A DNA stretch of 64,000 nucleotides from Flavobacteriales bacterium (GTDB lineage: Bacteria; Bacteroidota; Bacteroidia; Flavobacteriales_F; PHOS-HE28), in contig JADJOG010000003.1 in the NCBI GenBank assembly GCA_016713865.1, forward strand, positions 140,940 to 204,939, written 5' to 3'. The notes under the pieces are model-generated. The model searched no databases. It had not been told where the DNA came from and worked only from the letters and a program-made list of their open reading frames with translations. Shown one piece after another: positions 15,586-25,717 of the stretch (its first letter is position 1; the number at the start of each line of letters is the position of its first letter). The translations under genes were made by a program, and so were the position numbers.

Positions 15586-16515
15586 TCAGAAATAGCGGGG
15601 GGTCTTGATGCGGAGCAGGTCCTTGCCGAAGTCGAAGCCGAGCATGATCTCGTGGCTGCCGGTGGTGTACGTGCGGAGCTTCGAGGTGGTCATGTCATAT
15701 GCGTAGCCGATGCGCAATTGCGGGCTCACTTGGTATTCGATCATGGTCACCAGCGCATCGCCTGTGCGATAGCCGAGGCCAAGCCACACGCGCTCGCGGT
15801 AGAGCACATTGCAGTTCACATCGGCCTCGATGGGCGCATTCGGCGTGTACTTGATCAAGGTGCTGGGCTTGATGTCGAAGTTCTCGCCAGCAGGGAACAC
15901 CTTGCCCGCATGCACATAGTAGTGTTGCGTGAAGTAGTGCTGCAGCGCATCGGGCGCGTCCATGGTGATCTTGCCGTCGGCAGCATAGATCGTGGGCACG
16001 CTGATGCCAGCGTAGCTGGTCGCATTGTGCCAATAGATGCCGAAGCCGAATTTGCCGATTGGGCTGTTCACGATGTCCTGCTGATACATGGGGTCATTGG
16101 CATCCCAATAGCGCAGCTCGCTGACCCGGGCACTGTACATGGATAGGCCAGCGCGCAGTCCGAATGCCAAGCGGCTGCTCTTGCCTACGCGCATGCGATA
16201 GGCGTAGTGGCCGCTGATATCCAGGTCGCGGCTGATCCCGATCTGGTCGTGCACGAGGCTAAAGCCGAGGCCCATGGTGTTGTTCATCAGCGGGCCATCG
16301 ACGGCCATCATGCTGGTGCGTGGCGCGCCTTCAACCTGCATCCATTGGCTGCGATGCAGGAGGCTGCTGCTGGCGTAGCCGTGGCTGCCGGCATAGGCCG
16401 GGTTCAGGAACAGGCCGTTGAACATGTATTGGCTCACCATCACCTCTTGTTGTGCGCTCGCGGCAAGGGCGGCGGCCATCGCAGCCAGGGCCAGGTATAT
16501 GCGTGTGTTCTTCAT
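15586..16515 (-). CDS. PorP/SprF-family type IX secretion outer membrane protein
   Basis: A 309-residue protein with a signal peptide (cleavage near SAQQ, about residue 22) and the family opening VSQYMFNGLFLNPAYAGSHG. The rest is alternating beta strands with DQIGISRDLDISGHYAYRM and the C-terminal RIGYAYDMTTSKLRTYTTGSHEIMLGF. Family members are outer-membrane proteins needed to export or attach proteins carrying type-B T9SS domains, classically SprF for SprB. Here it starts 12 nt after the SprB-like gene, which fits a dedicated partner. Confidence 0.9.
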   Translation of the reverse strand: MKNTRIYLALAAMAAALAASAQQEVMVSQYMFNGLFLNPAYAGSHGYASSSLLHRSQWMQVEGAPRTSMMAVDGPLMNNTMGLGFSLVHDQIGISRDLDISGHYAYRMRVGKSSRLAFGLRAGLSMYSARVSELRYWDANDPMYQQDIVNSPIGKFGFGIYWHNATSYAGISVPTIYAADGKITMDAPDALQHYFTQHYYVHAGKVFPAGENFDIKPSTLIKYTPNAPIEADVNCNVLYRERVWLGLGYRTGDALVTMIEYQVSPQLRIGYAYDMTTSKLRTYTTGSHEIMLGFDFGKDLLRIKTPRYF

Positions 16516-16527
16516 GGCTTCGTTCGG

Positions 16528-19500
16528 TTAGCGGCGCAGGTCAACGTAGCCCTGCAGCGTACGCTCGCCGTTGTTGATGGTGAGGATCACGAAGTAGGTT
16601 CCGTTGGGCAATAGGCCGCCGCTGCTATTGGCGCCGGCCCAGTCGTTCTTGTAGTTGGGGCGCTCGTACACCACGTTGCCCCAGCGGTTCAGGATGGTGA
16701 GCATGTTGCTTGGGTAGGCATCGAGGCCTTGCACCACGAAGAAGTCGTTGTGGCCATCGCTGTTCGGCGTGTAGCCGGTGGGGATCACGAGGTCGTTGGG
16801 CTCTTCGAGCGTGAATGCGCGTGTTGCCGTGCATCCGTTCGCATCGGTGATCGTCACGGTGTAGATGCCGGCGGGCAGACCGTTCAGGTTGCTGCTGGAG
16901 CTTCCGTTGCTCCATGCGAAGCTGTAGGGCTCGGTGCCGCCAGCAACGCTCACGCTCAAGCTGCCATCGCTGCCGCCATGCTCGCTGATCGCGTGGCCGC
17001 TGGAGTGGCTGCTGATGATTGCATCGATGCTGATGGGCGTGCTCTCGCCCACGCTCCACTGGGCGCTCCAAGCGCAGCCATTGCCATCGGTAACCGCTAC
17101 GGTGTAGCTGCCGCCGTTGATGCCGCTGATGTCCTCGCTGGTGGCGCCATTGCTCCATGCGTAGCTATAGGGCGCTGTGCCACTGACCATGCTCACATCG
17201 ATGGCGCCAGTGCCTGATCCATTGCAGAGCACATGTGTCACGTTGCCCAAGCCTTCAACCGCCGGAGTGCTTGTGATGGTCGCGCTCGTGCTCGTGGCGC
17301 ATCCGTTCGCATCGGTCACGAGCACATTGTAGCTGCCTGATTCCAGTGCGGTGATATCCGCGGTGTTCGCACCGTTGCTCCAGGCATAGGCATAGGGCGC
17401 GGTGCCTCCGGATACGGTTAGTCCGATAGCGCCGTTGGCATTGCCGCAGCTGGCCGATGAAGGCGCTGCGCTGGCCGCGAGGGGCTGCGGTTCGATCAAG
17501 GTGATGCATTGCTGCGCGCTGCATCCATTGGCGTCGGTGATGCTCAGGCAATAGGTGCCGGGCGCCAACGCACTGATCTGTGCCGCGGTGCTGCTGAAGC
17601 CATTCGGGCCGCTCCAGACAAGCTGATGGCTGCCGACACCTCCGTCGATCGCTGCGGTGATGCTGCCATCGTTGGCGCCGTTGCAGCTGATGTTGACTCC
17701 GCCGTTGAATGTGGCAGGCGTCAGTTCAGCCTGGATGGATGGTGGCGCGTTCAGCGTGTAGGTTTGATTTGCCACGCAGCCGTTCATGTCGGTCACGCTC
17801 ACGGTGTAAGTGCCAGCCGCGAGTCCTTGCAGCAAATCGCTGTTCGAGGAGAAGCCGTTGGGGCCGTTCCACTGCACGCTGTAGCCGCCGTTGCCACCGG
17901 TGTAGCTCAGGTCGATCGCGCCATCGCTAGCTCCAGGGCAGCTCACTTCGTATCCGTTGTGGTCGCTCAGTATCGCGCTGGCTGTAAGTGCGCTGTCGGG
18001 CTGGGTGAGCGTCACGGTGGTGAAGAAGGCGCATTGGTTCGCATCGGTCACCACCAGTTCATAAGCGTATGTGCCAGCAGGCAGGTTGGAGATGTCCTCA
18101 CTATTGAAGGCGAGACTGTCGGGACCGCGCCAATCGAAGGTGTAGGGTCCATTGCCACCGCTCACGCTCGCATCGATCCAGCCATCGCTTGCGCCGAAGC
18201 AGCTCACATTGGTGCCGCTCGGGTAAACGCTCACATCGAGCAGCGCCGCAACCTGCGTGTTTGGCTGGGTGAGCGTGATGGTGGTATCCATAGCGCAGCC
18301 GTTCACGTCGGTGATGGTGATTGCGTAATCGCCGGCCACTAGATGGTTGTTCATCAGGCTTGTCGATGCGAATCCGCCGGGCCCGCTGATCGACACGGTG
18401 AATGGCGTGGTGCCGCCAGCAGGCGTGAGGGCGATCACGCCGGAGCTATCGCCCATGCACTGCAGGTTGTGCAGGCCATAGAAGGAGACATAGGTGCCGC
18501 TATTGATCGGTGCCGGTCCATTCAGCTGCGCCACGAAGCTGCCTGTGCAACCGAGGTTGTCGCTCACTTGAACGGTGTAGCTGCCAGTGGCCAGGCCTGA
18601 GAGATCCTCGGTGCTCGCTGTGAAGCCATCGGGACCGCTCCAGCTGAAGTTGTATGGTGCCGCACCGCCGTTTAGGCCGAGGTCAATGGCGCCGGCGAGC
18701 TGATCGGGGCAGGTGTTCGTGGTGTAGGAGAAGGTGGCCGCGAGAGGCTCAGGCGCGATCAGGCTGAAGGCTTGCTGGCTCATGCAGCCGTTGGCGTCGA
18801 TCACGGTTACCTGATAGTCGCCTGCGGCCAGATCCTGCTGGATCGCTTGGGTGCTGGCAAAGCCATCGGGGCCGGTCCAGCCGATGAAGTAGGGGCTGGT
18901 GCCGCCGTTCACGCTCACGCTTGCACTGCCATCGTTGCCATTGCAGCTCACGGCGTATCCGCCTTGATCGGCAATGGTGATCACGGTCTCGAACACATCA
19001 GGCTCCAGCAGAGCAATGCTCGCCGATCCGGTGCAGCCGTTGGCATCGGTTGCGATCACATTGTAGCTGCCAGCGCCCAGGCTGAAGATGCCTGCATCGT
19101 TGCTGGCGTATCCGTTTGGCCCGCTCCAGGCGTAACTGTAACCGGGCGTGCCGCCATTGGCTACCGCTTGCGCATTGCCGATGGTGAGGCCAGCGCAGGG
19201 GATGTTGTAGTTGCCGGTGAAGGTGGTACTGTTGATGAGCACGCTCACGATCGCAGGTTCAACGATGGCTGCTTGCGCTGTCGATGAGCAGCCGTTCGCA
19301 TCGGTCACGGTGAGACTGTAGCTGCCAGCAGCAAGGCCGCTGATATCGGCAGTGCTCGCCACGAATCCGTTCGGTCCGCTCCATGTGAGCGTGTAGGGTG
19401 AGGTACCACCAGCGATGCTTGCTTGCAGCGAACCATCAGAAGCTCCTGCGCAGCTCACGTTCGCGCCGCCAGGCATCACCGTTGCGGCAATGCTGATATT

Positions 19501-20622
19501 GAAGGTGATGGGCGCGGTGAGGGTGTAGCTGGCGTCCGTGCATCCGTTAGCATCGGTGATGATCACGCTGTAAGTGCCAGCCGCGATCGCGCTGAGGTCC
19601 TCGGTGCTCGCACCGTTGCTCCAAGCGATCACGTACGGGGCTGAACCTCCTTCCACGGTGAGGTCGATGCTACCATCGTTGGCGCCATCGCAGCTCACAT
19701 TGCTGCCGTTCATGGCGGAGAGCGTCGCACTGATGCTGATCGGGTCGGGAGCCGTGAGCATCGCGAAGGTTGTTGTCACACAGCCATTGGCATCGGTGAT
19801 CGTGGCGTGATAACCGCCGGGCTCCAAGCCTTGGATGTCCTCGTCGCTCGATGTGAAGCCCAGTCCGTTGCTCCAGCTTATGCCATATGGTGCCACGCCT
19901 CCGTTAACACTCAACTCGATGGCACCGTCGCCAGCTGCCGCGCAAGAGATGTTGGTGCCGCCGGGCCAAGCGAATGCTTGAGCACTGGCGCCGAGCGCGC
20001 TGGGCTCGATCATGCTCATGCTTGCTTGTGCGATGCAACCGTTGGCATCGGTGATGCTCGCGCTGTAGATGCCAGGCGCTAGGTTGTTCAGCGTGATATC
20101 GGTGCTGCTGAAGCCGTCGGGTCCGTTCCATTGGATCGCATAGGGTGCGGTGCCACCGATCACATCAAGGGCGATGGTGCCATCAGTCGCGCCGTTGCAG
20201 CTGATGCCATAGCCATTCAAGCTCGATGGTGTGATCGTCGTGTTCAGCGGGTCAGGTGCGGTGATCACGGCTTGCAGGCTGCCTGTGCATCCATTGCCAT
20301 CAGTCACCAGCACGTTGTAGGTGCCGGGCACCAAGCGAACTGATGTCTTCATCGCTGCTACTGAAACCATTGGGGCCTTGCCAAAGCTGGCTGTACTCCG
20401 GGCTTCCGCCTGCGATGCTGAGGTCGATGCTTCCATTGCGTTCGCCGGCGCAGGCGAACACCGTTGCCGTTGTACGCGCTTACGGTGGCCGAGCGCTTGA
20501 GCGGGCGGGCTGCTGCACGGTATGCTGCGCCGTGAGCGAGCAGCCGTTCGCATCGCTGATGACGAGCTGATATGTGCCAGCTGATGCACCGCTGATGTCT
20601 TCTGTGCTGGCTCCGAAACCAT
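16528..20622 (-). CDS. Giant SprB-like adhesin, C-terminal third with gliding-motility C-terminal domain
   Basis: Last of several in-frame pieces of one gene spanning 16528-26877. It has about 15 SprB-type repeats of roughly 75-80 residues, each built as CxGxxDGSI, GGTxPYxxxWSGPNGF, LxAGxYxxxVTDANGC, ending in the type-B (gliding motility) T9SS C-terminal domain at about 16531-16800: IPTGYTPNSDGHNDFF, LTILNRWGNVVYE, LPNGTYFVIL, GYVDLRR. The family frame starts at about 20336 (VPGTYNVLV); the first ~95 residues of this reading frame are out of frame. The product would be a filamentous cell-surface adhesin exported by T9SS. Confidence 0.85.
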   Translation of the reverse strand: MVSEPAQKTSAVHQLAHISSSSAMRTAARSRRSIPCSSPPAQALGHRKRVQRQRCSPAPANAMEASTSASQAEARSTASFGKAPMVSVAAMKTSVRLVPGTYNVLVTDGNGCTGSLQAVITAPDPLNTTITPSSLNGYGISCNGATDGTIALDVIGGTAPYAIQWNGPDGFSSTDITLNNLAPGIYSASITDANGCIAQASMSMIEPSALGASAQAFAWPGGTNISCAAAGDGAIELSVNGGVAPYGISWSNGLGFTSSDEDIQGLEPGGYHATITDANGCVTTTFAMLTAPDPISISATLSAMNGSNVSCDGANDGSIDLTVEGGSAPYVIAWSNGASTEDLSAIAAGTYSVIITDANGCTDASYTLTAPITFNISIAATVMPGGANVSCAGASDGSLQASIAGGTSPYTLTWSGPNGFVASTADISGLAAGSYSLTVTDANGCSSTAQAAIVEPAIVSVLINSTTFTGNYNIPCAGLTIGNAQAVANGGTPGYSYAWSGPNGYASNDAGIFSLGAGSYNVIATDANGCTGSASIALLEPDVFETVITIADQGGYAVSCNGNDGSASVSVNGGTSPYFIGWTGPDGFASTQAIQQDLAAGDYQVTVIDANGCMSQQAFSLIAPEPLAATFSYTTNTCPDQLAGAIDLGLNGGAAPYNFSWSGPDGFTASTEDLSGLATGSYTVQVSDNLGCTGSFVAQLNGPAPINSGTYVSFYGLHNLQCMGDSSGVIALTPAGGTTPFTVSISGPGGFASTSLMNNHLVAGDYAITITDVNGCAMDTTITLTQPNTQVAALLDVSVYPSGTNVSCFGASDGWIDASVSGGNGPYTFDWRGPDSLAFNSEDISNLPAGTYAYELVVTDANQCAFFTTVTLTQPDSALTASAILSDHNGYEVSCPGASDGAIDLSYTGGNGGYSVQWNGPNGFSSNSDLLQGLAAGTYTVSVTDMNGCVANQTYTLNAPPSIQAELTPATFNGGVNISCNGANDGSITAAIDGGVGSHQLVWSGPNGFSSTAAQISALAPGTYCLSITDANGCSAQQCITLIEPQPLAASAAPSSASCGNANGAIGLTVSGGTAPYAYAWSNGANTADITALESGSYNVLVTDANGCATSTSATITSTPAVEGLGNVTHVLCNGSGTGAIDVSMVSGTAPYSYAWSNGATSEDISGINGGSYTVAVTDGNGCAWSAQWSVGESTPISIDAIISSHSSGHAISEHGGSDGSLSVSVAGGTEPYSFAWSNGSSSSNLNGLPAGIYTVTITDANGCTATRAFTLEEPNDLVIPTGYTPNSDGHNDFFVVQGLDAYPSNMLTILNRWGNVVYERPNYKNDWAGANSSGGLLPNGTYFVILTINNGERTLQGYVDLRR

Positions 20623-20731
20623 TCGGGCCGCTCCATTGGAAGCTGAGCGTGCCGGTGCCGCCGGATGCTGTGACGTCTACGGCGCCGCTTGGCTGTCCTT
20701 CGCAGGTAGCATCGCTGATGGACTCGTGACG

Positions 20732-23071
20732 CTAATTGGCGCGGGTCAGCCAAGACGAAGGTGGTGTCGTAGGCGCAGCCCAGGGCATCCTGCGCATGCA
20801 AATGATACACTCGGCGTCCAGACCGCTGAGGTCTTCGATTCCGGTGAGGCCTCCGAAATCGTCGGTCCAATGGTGCGTGTACGATGGCCAGCCGCCGGTC
20901 ATAGTCAAGTCAACAGCGCCATCAGAACCGCCAGCGCAAGAGATCGTTGTGATGGCGAGCTGCACGTTGAGGGGGCTATCGGAGCCGACCAGTGTGATGG
21001 CGTGCCACTTATGCGTGCCACAGCCGTTATTGTCGATTACTTGAACCCAATGATCACCGGGTCCGAGGCCGGTTGCGGAGTAGCCCGATTGCGGTGGCGT
21101 GGTGTGCCAGATGATCGTGTACGATCCGCTGCCGCCTTCCACATCGATGTTGATGTAACCGTCGAGTGCCCCGAAGCAGGTCTCGTGCTGGTAGTCCTCA
21201 AGATTCACTTCCACCGAAGAGGTCGGACCGCCTATGGTTGCTTGTGTGCTTGTGGTGCAACCGTGGGCATCGGTCGCTGTCACTGTGTAGGTGCCTTGAG
21301 CGAGTCCGATAGCGTTGGCGCTGTTCTGCGCGGGTGCGCTGTTCCAGCTGTAGGTATACGGGCCGGTGCCTCCTGAAGCCAAGGCTTGTGCAGCACCATC
21401 AGTGCCATCGAAGCAAAGCGTGTTTGCTGTGCCGGTGATCGCGATGGCAAGGGCTGCGGGCTCATCGATGATCGACTGCGCTGTTGTGGTGCAACCGTTC
21501 GCGTCGGTGATGGTGCAGTTATAAGTGCCGGCTGTGAGGTCCGTGGCCACTTGGCTTTGCTGCACCGGAACCGTGTTCCACGCGTAGCTGTATGGGGCTG
21601 AGCCGCCGCTGGGGCTCACGCTGGCGAGTCCGTCGGCTGTGCCATTGCAGCTTGCTGCGTTGGTCGTTGTCGTGCCGCCGATGAGCAATGGTGCTTGGGT
21701 GAGCGCGATGTTCGTTCCCGCAGTGCAACCGTTCGCGTCGGTTATGGTGAGTGTGTAGTTGCCCGCGATCAGCGCGCTGATGTCCGCATTGGTCGAGTTG
21801 AAGCCGCCAGGGCCGCTCCAGTTGAAGGTGATCGGCGCAAGCCCGCCTGAAGCGTTCGCATTGATGCTTCCGGTTGCAGCGCCATTGCAGCCGATGTTCC
21901 AGCCGCCGTTCACAGTGGCCGCGTTCGCGATGCCGCTCAGCGGTGCAGGAGCGGTTAGCGTGAAGGCCTCCGCGGCGCTGCAGCCGTTGCTGTCGGTGAT
22001 CGTGTAGGTGTAGTTGCCCAGTGCGATTGCATTGATGCTCTGCGTGCTGGCGGTGAAGCCGTTCGGGCCTGTCCATGCGTGCGTGTAGGGGCCTGTGCCG
22101 CCGGTGGCAGTGATGCTGATGCTGCCATCGCTTCCATTGGCGCAGCTTACGCCGAATCCATTGTGATCGCTCAGCGTTGCGCTGATGTTGAACATGCCCG
22201 GCTGGTTCACGCTGAAGGCCTGCGCCACGGAGCAACCGTTGGCATCGGTCACGCTCATGGTGTAGATGCCTGAAGCGATCGCACTGATGTCCTCCGTGCT
22301 CGCGCTGAATCCGCCTGGGCCGCTCCAGCTGATGGTGTAAGGCGCGGTGCCGCCGCTGATGGTCGCGTTCACAGCGCCATCGGCTGCGCCACCGCATGTG
22401 GCCGCGGTCGTGCTTCCGCTCAGCGCGAGGGCCGCAGCGGGCTGCGTGATGCTTACGCTCCTTGTGGCAATGCAGCCGTTGGCATCGGTGATGGTGCAGG
22501 TCCAGGTGCCAGATAATAGGTTGCTGGCGCTTGCGCCGTACTGCGCAGGGGAGGTGTTCCACGAATAGGAGTAAGGTGCTGTTCCGCCGCTCGCGTTGAT
22601 TGTGGCGCTGCCGGTGCTACTGCCGAAGCAGAGCACGTTCGTTTGCGCGGCAGTGCTGCTGCTGATTGCCGCAGCTGGCTGCGTGATGCTCACGTTACGC
22701 GTTGCCGTGCAGCCGTTGGCATCGGTGATGGTGCAGGTGTATATGCCTGCGGGCAGGTTGCTCGCGGTTGCGCTGTTCTGCGTTGGTGAGGTGTTCCAGC
22801 GCATAGCTGTATGGTGCCGTTCCGCCGTTGGCGCTAACGGTTGCGCCACCAGTGCTGCTGCCGAAGCAGGCCACGTTCGTTTGCGCGCTGATGCTGCTGC
22901 TGAGCGCTGCGGCAGGTTGCGTGATGGTGACGTTGCGCGTGGTGCTGCAGCCGTTGGCATCGGTGATGGTGCATGTCCAGGTTCCGGCGGGAAGGTTGAT
23001 CGCGCTCGCGCTGTTCTGAACGGGCGATGTGTTCCAAGTGAAGCCGTAGGGCGAAGTGCCGCCGATGGCAC
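20732..23071 (-). CDS. Giant SprB-like adhesin, central repeat fragment
   Basis: Internal fragment of the adhesin. The family frame runs from about 22800 (WNTSPTQNSATASNL) down to about 20812, with eight DxNGC repeat units; both ends read out of frame. The frame breaks at 22801, where one extra base turns SYAWNTS into SYALEH. Between 20812 and 20336 four further shifts are needed to follow the repeats (through LHAQDALGCAYDTTF, then GTYQLVISDANGC, then NGNGV, then CAGERNGSIDLSI). That cluster is the worst-resolved stretch of the gene. Confidence 0.75.
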   Translation of the reverse strand: MPSAALRPTASLGTHRPFRTARARSTFPPEPGHAPSPMPTAAAPRATSPSRNLPQRSAAASARKRTWPASAAALVAQPLAPTAERHHTAMRWNTSPTQNSATASNLPAGIYTCTITDANGCTATRNVSITQPAAAISSSTAAQTNVLCFGSSTGSATINASGGTAPYSYSWNTSPAQYGASASNLLSGTWTCTITDANGCIATRSVSITQPAAALALSGSTTAATCGGAADGAVNATISGGTAPYTISWSGPGGFSASTEDISAIASGIYTMSVTDANGCSVAQAFSVNQPGMFNISATLSDHNGFGVSCANGSDGSISITATGGTGPYTHAWTGPNGFTASTQSINAIALGNYTYTITDSNGCSAAEAFTLTAPAPLSGIANAATVNGGWNIGCNGAATGSINANASGGLAPITFNWSGPGGFNSTNADISALIAGNYTLTITDANGCTAGTNIALTQAPLLIGGTTTTNAASCNGTADGLASVSPSGGSAPYSYAWNTVPVQQSQVATDLTAGTYNCTITDANGCTTTAQSIIDEPAALAIAITGTANTLCFDGTDGAAQALASGGTGPYTYSWNSAPAQNSANAIGLAQGTYTVTATDAHGCTTSTQATIGGPTSSVEVNLEDYQHETCFGALDGYINIDVEGGSGSYTIIWHTTPPQSGYSATGLGPGDHWVQVIDNNGCGTHKWHAITLVGSDSPLNVQLAITTISCAGGSDGAVDLTMTGGWPSYTHHWTDDFGGLTGIEDLSGLDAECIICMRRMPWAAPTTPPSSWLTRAN

Positions 23072-23405
23072 TCACCGTTGCGCTGCCCGTGCTGTTGCCG
23101 AAGCAGGCCACGTTCGTTTGCGCGCTAATCGTGCTGCCCAGCGCGGCTGCAGGCTGCGTGATGATGACGTTGCGCGTGGTGATGCAGCCGTTTGCATCGG
23201 AGATTTTGCATGTCCAAGTGCCTGCCGGGAGGTTACTGGCCGTTGCGCCGTTCTGTACAGGGGATGTGTTCCAGACGAAGCTGTACGGCGATGTGCCACC
23301 GCTGGCGAGCACCGTCGCGCTGCCGGTGCTATTGCCGAAGCAAGCAACGTTCGTTTGAGCGCCAACTGAAGTGCTGAGCGCGGCTGCGGGCTGTGTGATG
23401 GTCAC
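22695..23405 (-). CDS. Giant SprB-like adhesin, near-identical repeat fragment
   Basis: Internal fragment whose family frame covers about 22801-23758. It holds four nearly identical repeats, each reading QTNVACFGNSTGSATV, GGTSPY, WNTSPVQN, LPAGTWTC, DANGC, TTRNVTITQPAAA. An in-frame TAG at 23538-23540, within what should be SASGGS, cuts the frame, so a gene caller would start this piece at 23405. The unusual uniformity of these units compared with those at 17-22 kb suggests recent duplication or gene conversion, and also makes assembly error likely. Confidence 0.6.
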   Translation of the reverse strand: MTITQPAAALSTSVGAQTNVACFGNSTGSATVLASGGTSPYSFVWNTSPVQNGATASNLPAGTWTCKISDANGCITTRNVIITQPAAALGSTISAQTNVACFGNSTGSATVSAIGGTSPYGFTWNTSPVQNSASAINLPAGTWTCTITDANGCSTTRNVTITQPAAALSSSISAQTNVACFGSSTGGATVSANGGTAPYSYALEHLTNAEQRNREQPARRHIHLHHHRCQRLHGNA

Positions 23406-23701
23406 GTTGCGCGTGGCGGTGCAGCCATTCGCATCGGTGATGGTGCAGGTCCATGTTCCGGCGGAGAGGTTGTTGGCCGCTGCGCTGTTCTGTACAGGTG
23501 AAGTATTCCAAGCGAAGCTGTAGGGCGAACTGCCGCCCTAAGCGCTCACGGTTGCACTACCGGTGTTATTGCCGAAGCAAGTCACGTTCGATTGCGCTGT
23601 GATGCTGCTGCCCAGCGCCGCAGGAGGCTGCGTGATGGTCACATCGCGCGTCGCGATGCATCCGTTCGCATCGATGATGGTGCAGGTGTAAGTGCCAGCG
23701 C

Positions 23702-25717
23702 TTAAGCCACTCGCGCTGGATCCGCTCTGAGCGGGCGATGTGTTCCAAGAGTAGGAATGGGGCCGGTGCCGCCGCTCGCGCTCACCGTTGCGCTGCCGGT
23801 GTTGCTGCCGAAGCAGGCCACGTTCGTTTGCGCGCTCACCGAGCTGCTGAGCGCGGCTGCGGGCTGCGTGATGGTCGCGTTAAGCGTGGTGGAGCACCCG
23901 TTCGCATCGGTGATCGTGCAGGTGTGCGCGCCGGCGGCAAGTCCGCTCGCGGTGGCAGTGCTTTGCCCGGGCGTCGTGTTCCAGGAATAGGAATAGGGGC
24001 CGGTGCCTCCGATAGCGATCACCGTTGCGCTGCCGGTACTGCTGCCGAAGCAGGCCACGTTTGTTTGCGCGCTCACCGAGCTGCTGAGCGTGGCTGCGGG
24101 CTGCGTGATGGTGACGTTGCGCGTAGTGACGCATCCGTTCGCATCGGTGATCGTGCAGGTGAAGGTGCCTGCGGGCAGGTTGCTCGCGGTGGCGCCGGAT
24201 TGCACAGGTGTGCTGTTCCATGAGTAGGAAAAGGGTGCGGTGCCGCCGCTAGCATTCACGGTGGCGCTGCCGTTGCTTGAGCCGAAGCAGCTCGCATTGG
24301 TCTGCGACACGGTGCTGCTGCTCAGCGCTGCAGCGGGCTGCGTGATGGTCACGGGAACCTGGGTCACGCAGCCATCGGCATGCTGGGCTGTGATCGTCCA
24401 GGTTCCAGCTGGAAGATTCGTAGCGAACGGTCCGCTCTGCACCGGCGTAGTGTTCCAGGTAAGCGATTGGATGTTGCTGCCGCCCGTGATGCTCACCGTG
24501 GCGCTGCCAGTGCTGCTGCCGAAGCAGTTCACTTGCGTTTGCGAGATGATCTGCGCGGTGATGTTGCCGGGCTGGTTCACCGTGAAGTTGGTGCTGCCCG
24601 TGCAACCGTTCCCGTCGGTGGCTGTTACCGTGTAGTGGCCACCGGTGGTGAAGCTTGCCGTTGCCGCGTTCTGCACCGGACTGGTGTTCCAGCTATACGT
24701 GAATGGCCCTGTGCCGCCGCTGGCATTCGCCGTGGCGCTGCCGTTCTGCTGAGGTTGGCCGTTGCAATTCAAGATATGGCTGGTGCCGCTCAGCGTCACG
24801 CTCACCGGTGCGGGCTGCGCGATGTTGGCTTGAGCAGTAGTGATGCAGCCATAGCCGTCGGTGACGGTAACGGTGTAGTTGCCTTGGGCGAGGTTGTTCG
24901 CTGTGGCGCCTGTTTGCGCGGGCGCTGTGCTCCAGCTATAACTGTATGGAGGCATTCCGCCTGTCACGCTGGCTGTCGCGGTACCGTTGGTGCCGCCAGC
25001 GCAGGTCGGATTCTGAACCGAAGCGATCGAGGGGGCGAGCGGTTGGCTCTGCACCAAGTTGAAGCCGCCCGTCGCGCTGCATCCGTTTGCATCGGTCACG
25101 GTCACGCTATAAGCGCCAGCCGCAAGGCCGCTGATGTTCTGGTTGAAGCTGCTGAAGCCGTTGGGTCCGCTCCATTGCGTGGTGTAAGGGCCGGTGCCTC
25201 CGTTGATCGTGAGGTTGATGCTACCGGTGCTGGCTCCATGGCAGGCGATGTTCTGTCCAAAAGCGAGGATCGAAGGATTGAGCGTAAGGTTCAATGCAGC
25301 AGGGCTGCCCACATTGAAGCCCTGCGATCTCGTGCATCCGAATGCATCGGTGACGGTCACGGTGTAGCTGCCTTCAGCGATACCGGTGAGGTCTTCCTGG
25401 TTTGATGTGAAGCCGTTCGGACCGCTCCATGAGAAGGTGTACGGACCGAAGCCGCCACTAGCGGTGATGCTGATGGCGCCATTGCTGCTGCCGTTGCAGA
25501 GCGGTTGGGTAACCGTACCGGTGATTGATGGATTGCTCACGCGCACCAAGCGGCTCACCGTGCGCACGCAGGTCCCTTCGTTGATCACCACGGTGTACGT
25601 GGTGGTGCTGGTGGGCGATGCGATCGGGTTCGGGCAATCGGTGCAGCTCAGACCGGTGGCTCGGCGGCATACACGAGTCCGCCTTGTATGTTGAATTGCG
25701 CGCCGCTGCCGTGGCAA
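23702..25717 (-). CDS. Giant SprB-like adhesin, upstream repeat fragment
   Basis: The family frame runs from about 25660 (CTDCPNPIASPTSTTTYTVVI, an Ig/PKD-like segment) to about 23758 and includes seven repeat units with both PNGF-type and CFGSSTGSATV-type sequences. At 23758 one base is missing in a CCCC-ATTCC context; restoring it turns IPTLGTHRP into YSYSWNTSP and joins the next fragment. The first ~20 residues of this reading frame are out of frame. Confidence 0.75.
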   Translation of the reverse strand: MPRQRRAIQHTRRTRVCRRATGLSCTDCPNPIASPTSTTTYTVVINEGTCVRTVSRLVRVSNPSITGTVTQPLCNGSSNGAISITASGGFGPYTFSWSGPNGFTSNQEDLTGIAEGSYTVTVTDAFGCTRSQGFNVGSPAALNLTLNPSILAFGQNIACHGASTGSINLTINGGTGPYTTQWSGPNGFSSFNQNISGLAAGAYSVTVTDANGCSATGGFNLVQSQPLAPSIASVQNPTCAGGTNGTATASVTGGMPPYSYSWSTAPAQTGATANNLAQGNYTVTVTDGYGCITTAQANIAQPAPVSVTLSGTSHILNCNGQPQQNGSATANASGGTGPFTYSWNTSPVQNAATASFTTGGHYTVTATDGNGCTGSTNFTVNQPGNITAQIISQTQVNCFGSSTGSATVSITGGSNIQSLTWNTTPVQSGPFATNLPAGTWTITAQHADGCVTQVPVTITQPAAALSSSTVSQTNASCFGSSNGSATVNASGGTAPFSYSWNSTPVQSGATASNLPAGTFTCTITDANGCVTTRNVTITQPAATLSSSVSAQTNVACFGSSTGSATVIAIGGTGPYSYSWNTTPGQSTATASGLAAGAHTCTITDANGCSTTLNATITQPAAALSSSVSAQTNVACFGSNTGSATVSASGGTGPIPTLGTHRPLRADPARVA

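Larger units (their letters stand above)
16840..25600 (-). repeat. SprB repeat array (about 36 units) within the adhesin gene
   Basis: Counting the D-x-NGC turn that closes each unit gives about 36 tandem units of roughly 225-240 bp across all frames. Two classes are visible. Divergent PNGFSSS-type units dominate from 16.8 to 22.3 kb and from 24.6 to 25.5 kb. A homogeneous CFGSSTGSATVSA / NLPAGTWTCTI class lies at 22.4-24.3 kb, where neighbouring units are nearly identical at the DNA level (for example the repeated ccgaagcaggccacgttcgt at 22861, 23097, 23811 and 24047). Confidence 0.8.

Noticed and set aside
14450..15595. Long plus-strand open frame (381 codons) opposite the PorE-like gene
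   Set aside because: It is a shadow of a GC-rich coding strand; its composition is His/Ala/Val-rich without any motif, while the minus strand encodes a complete lipoprotein.
16840..25600. Regular DNA repeats resembling a CRISPR or tandem noncoding array
   Set aside because: The period is 225-240 bp and codes for SprB protein repeats with conserved reading frames; there are no short identical repeats with unique spacers.
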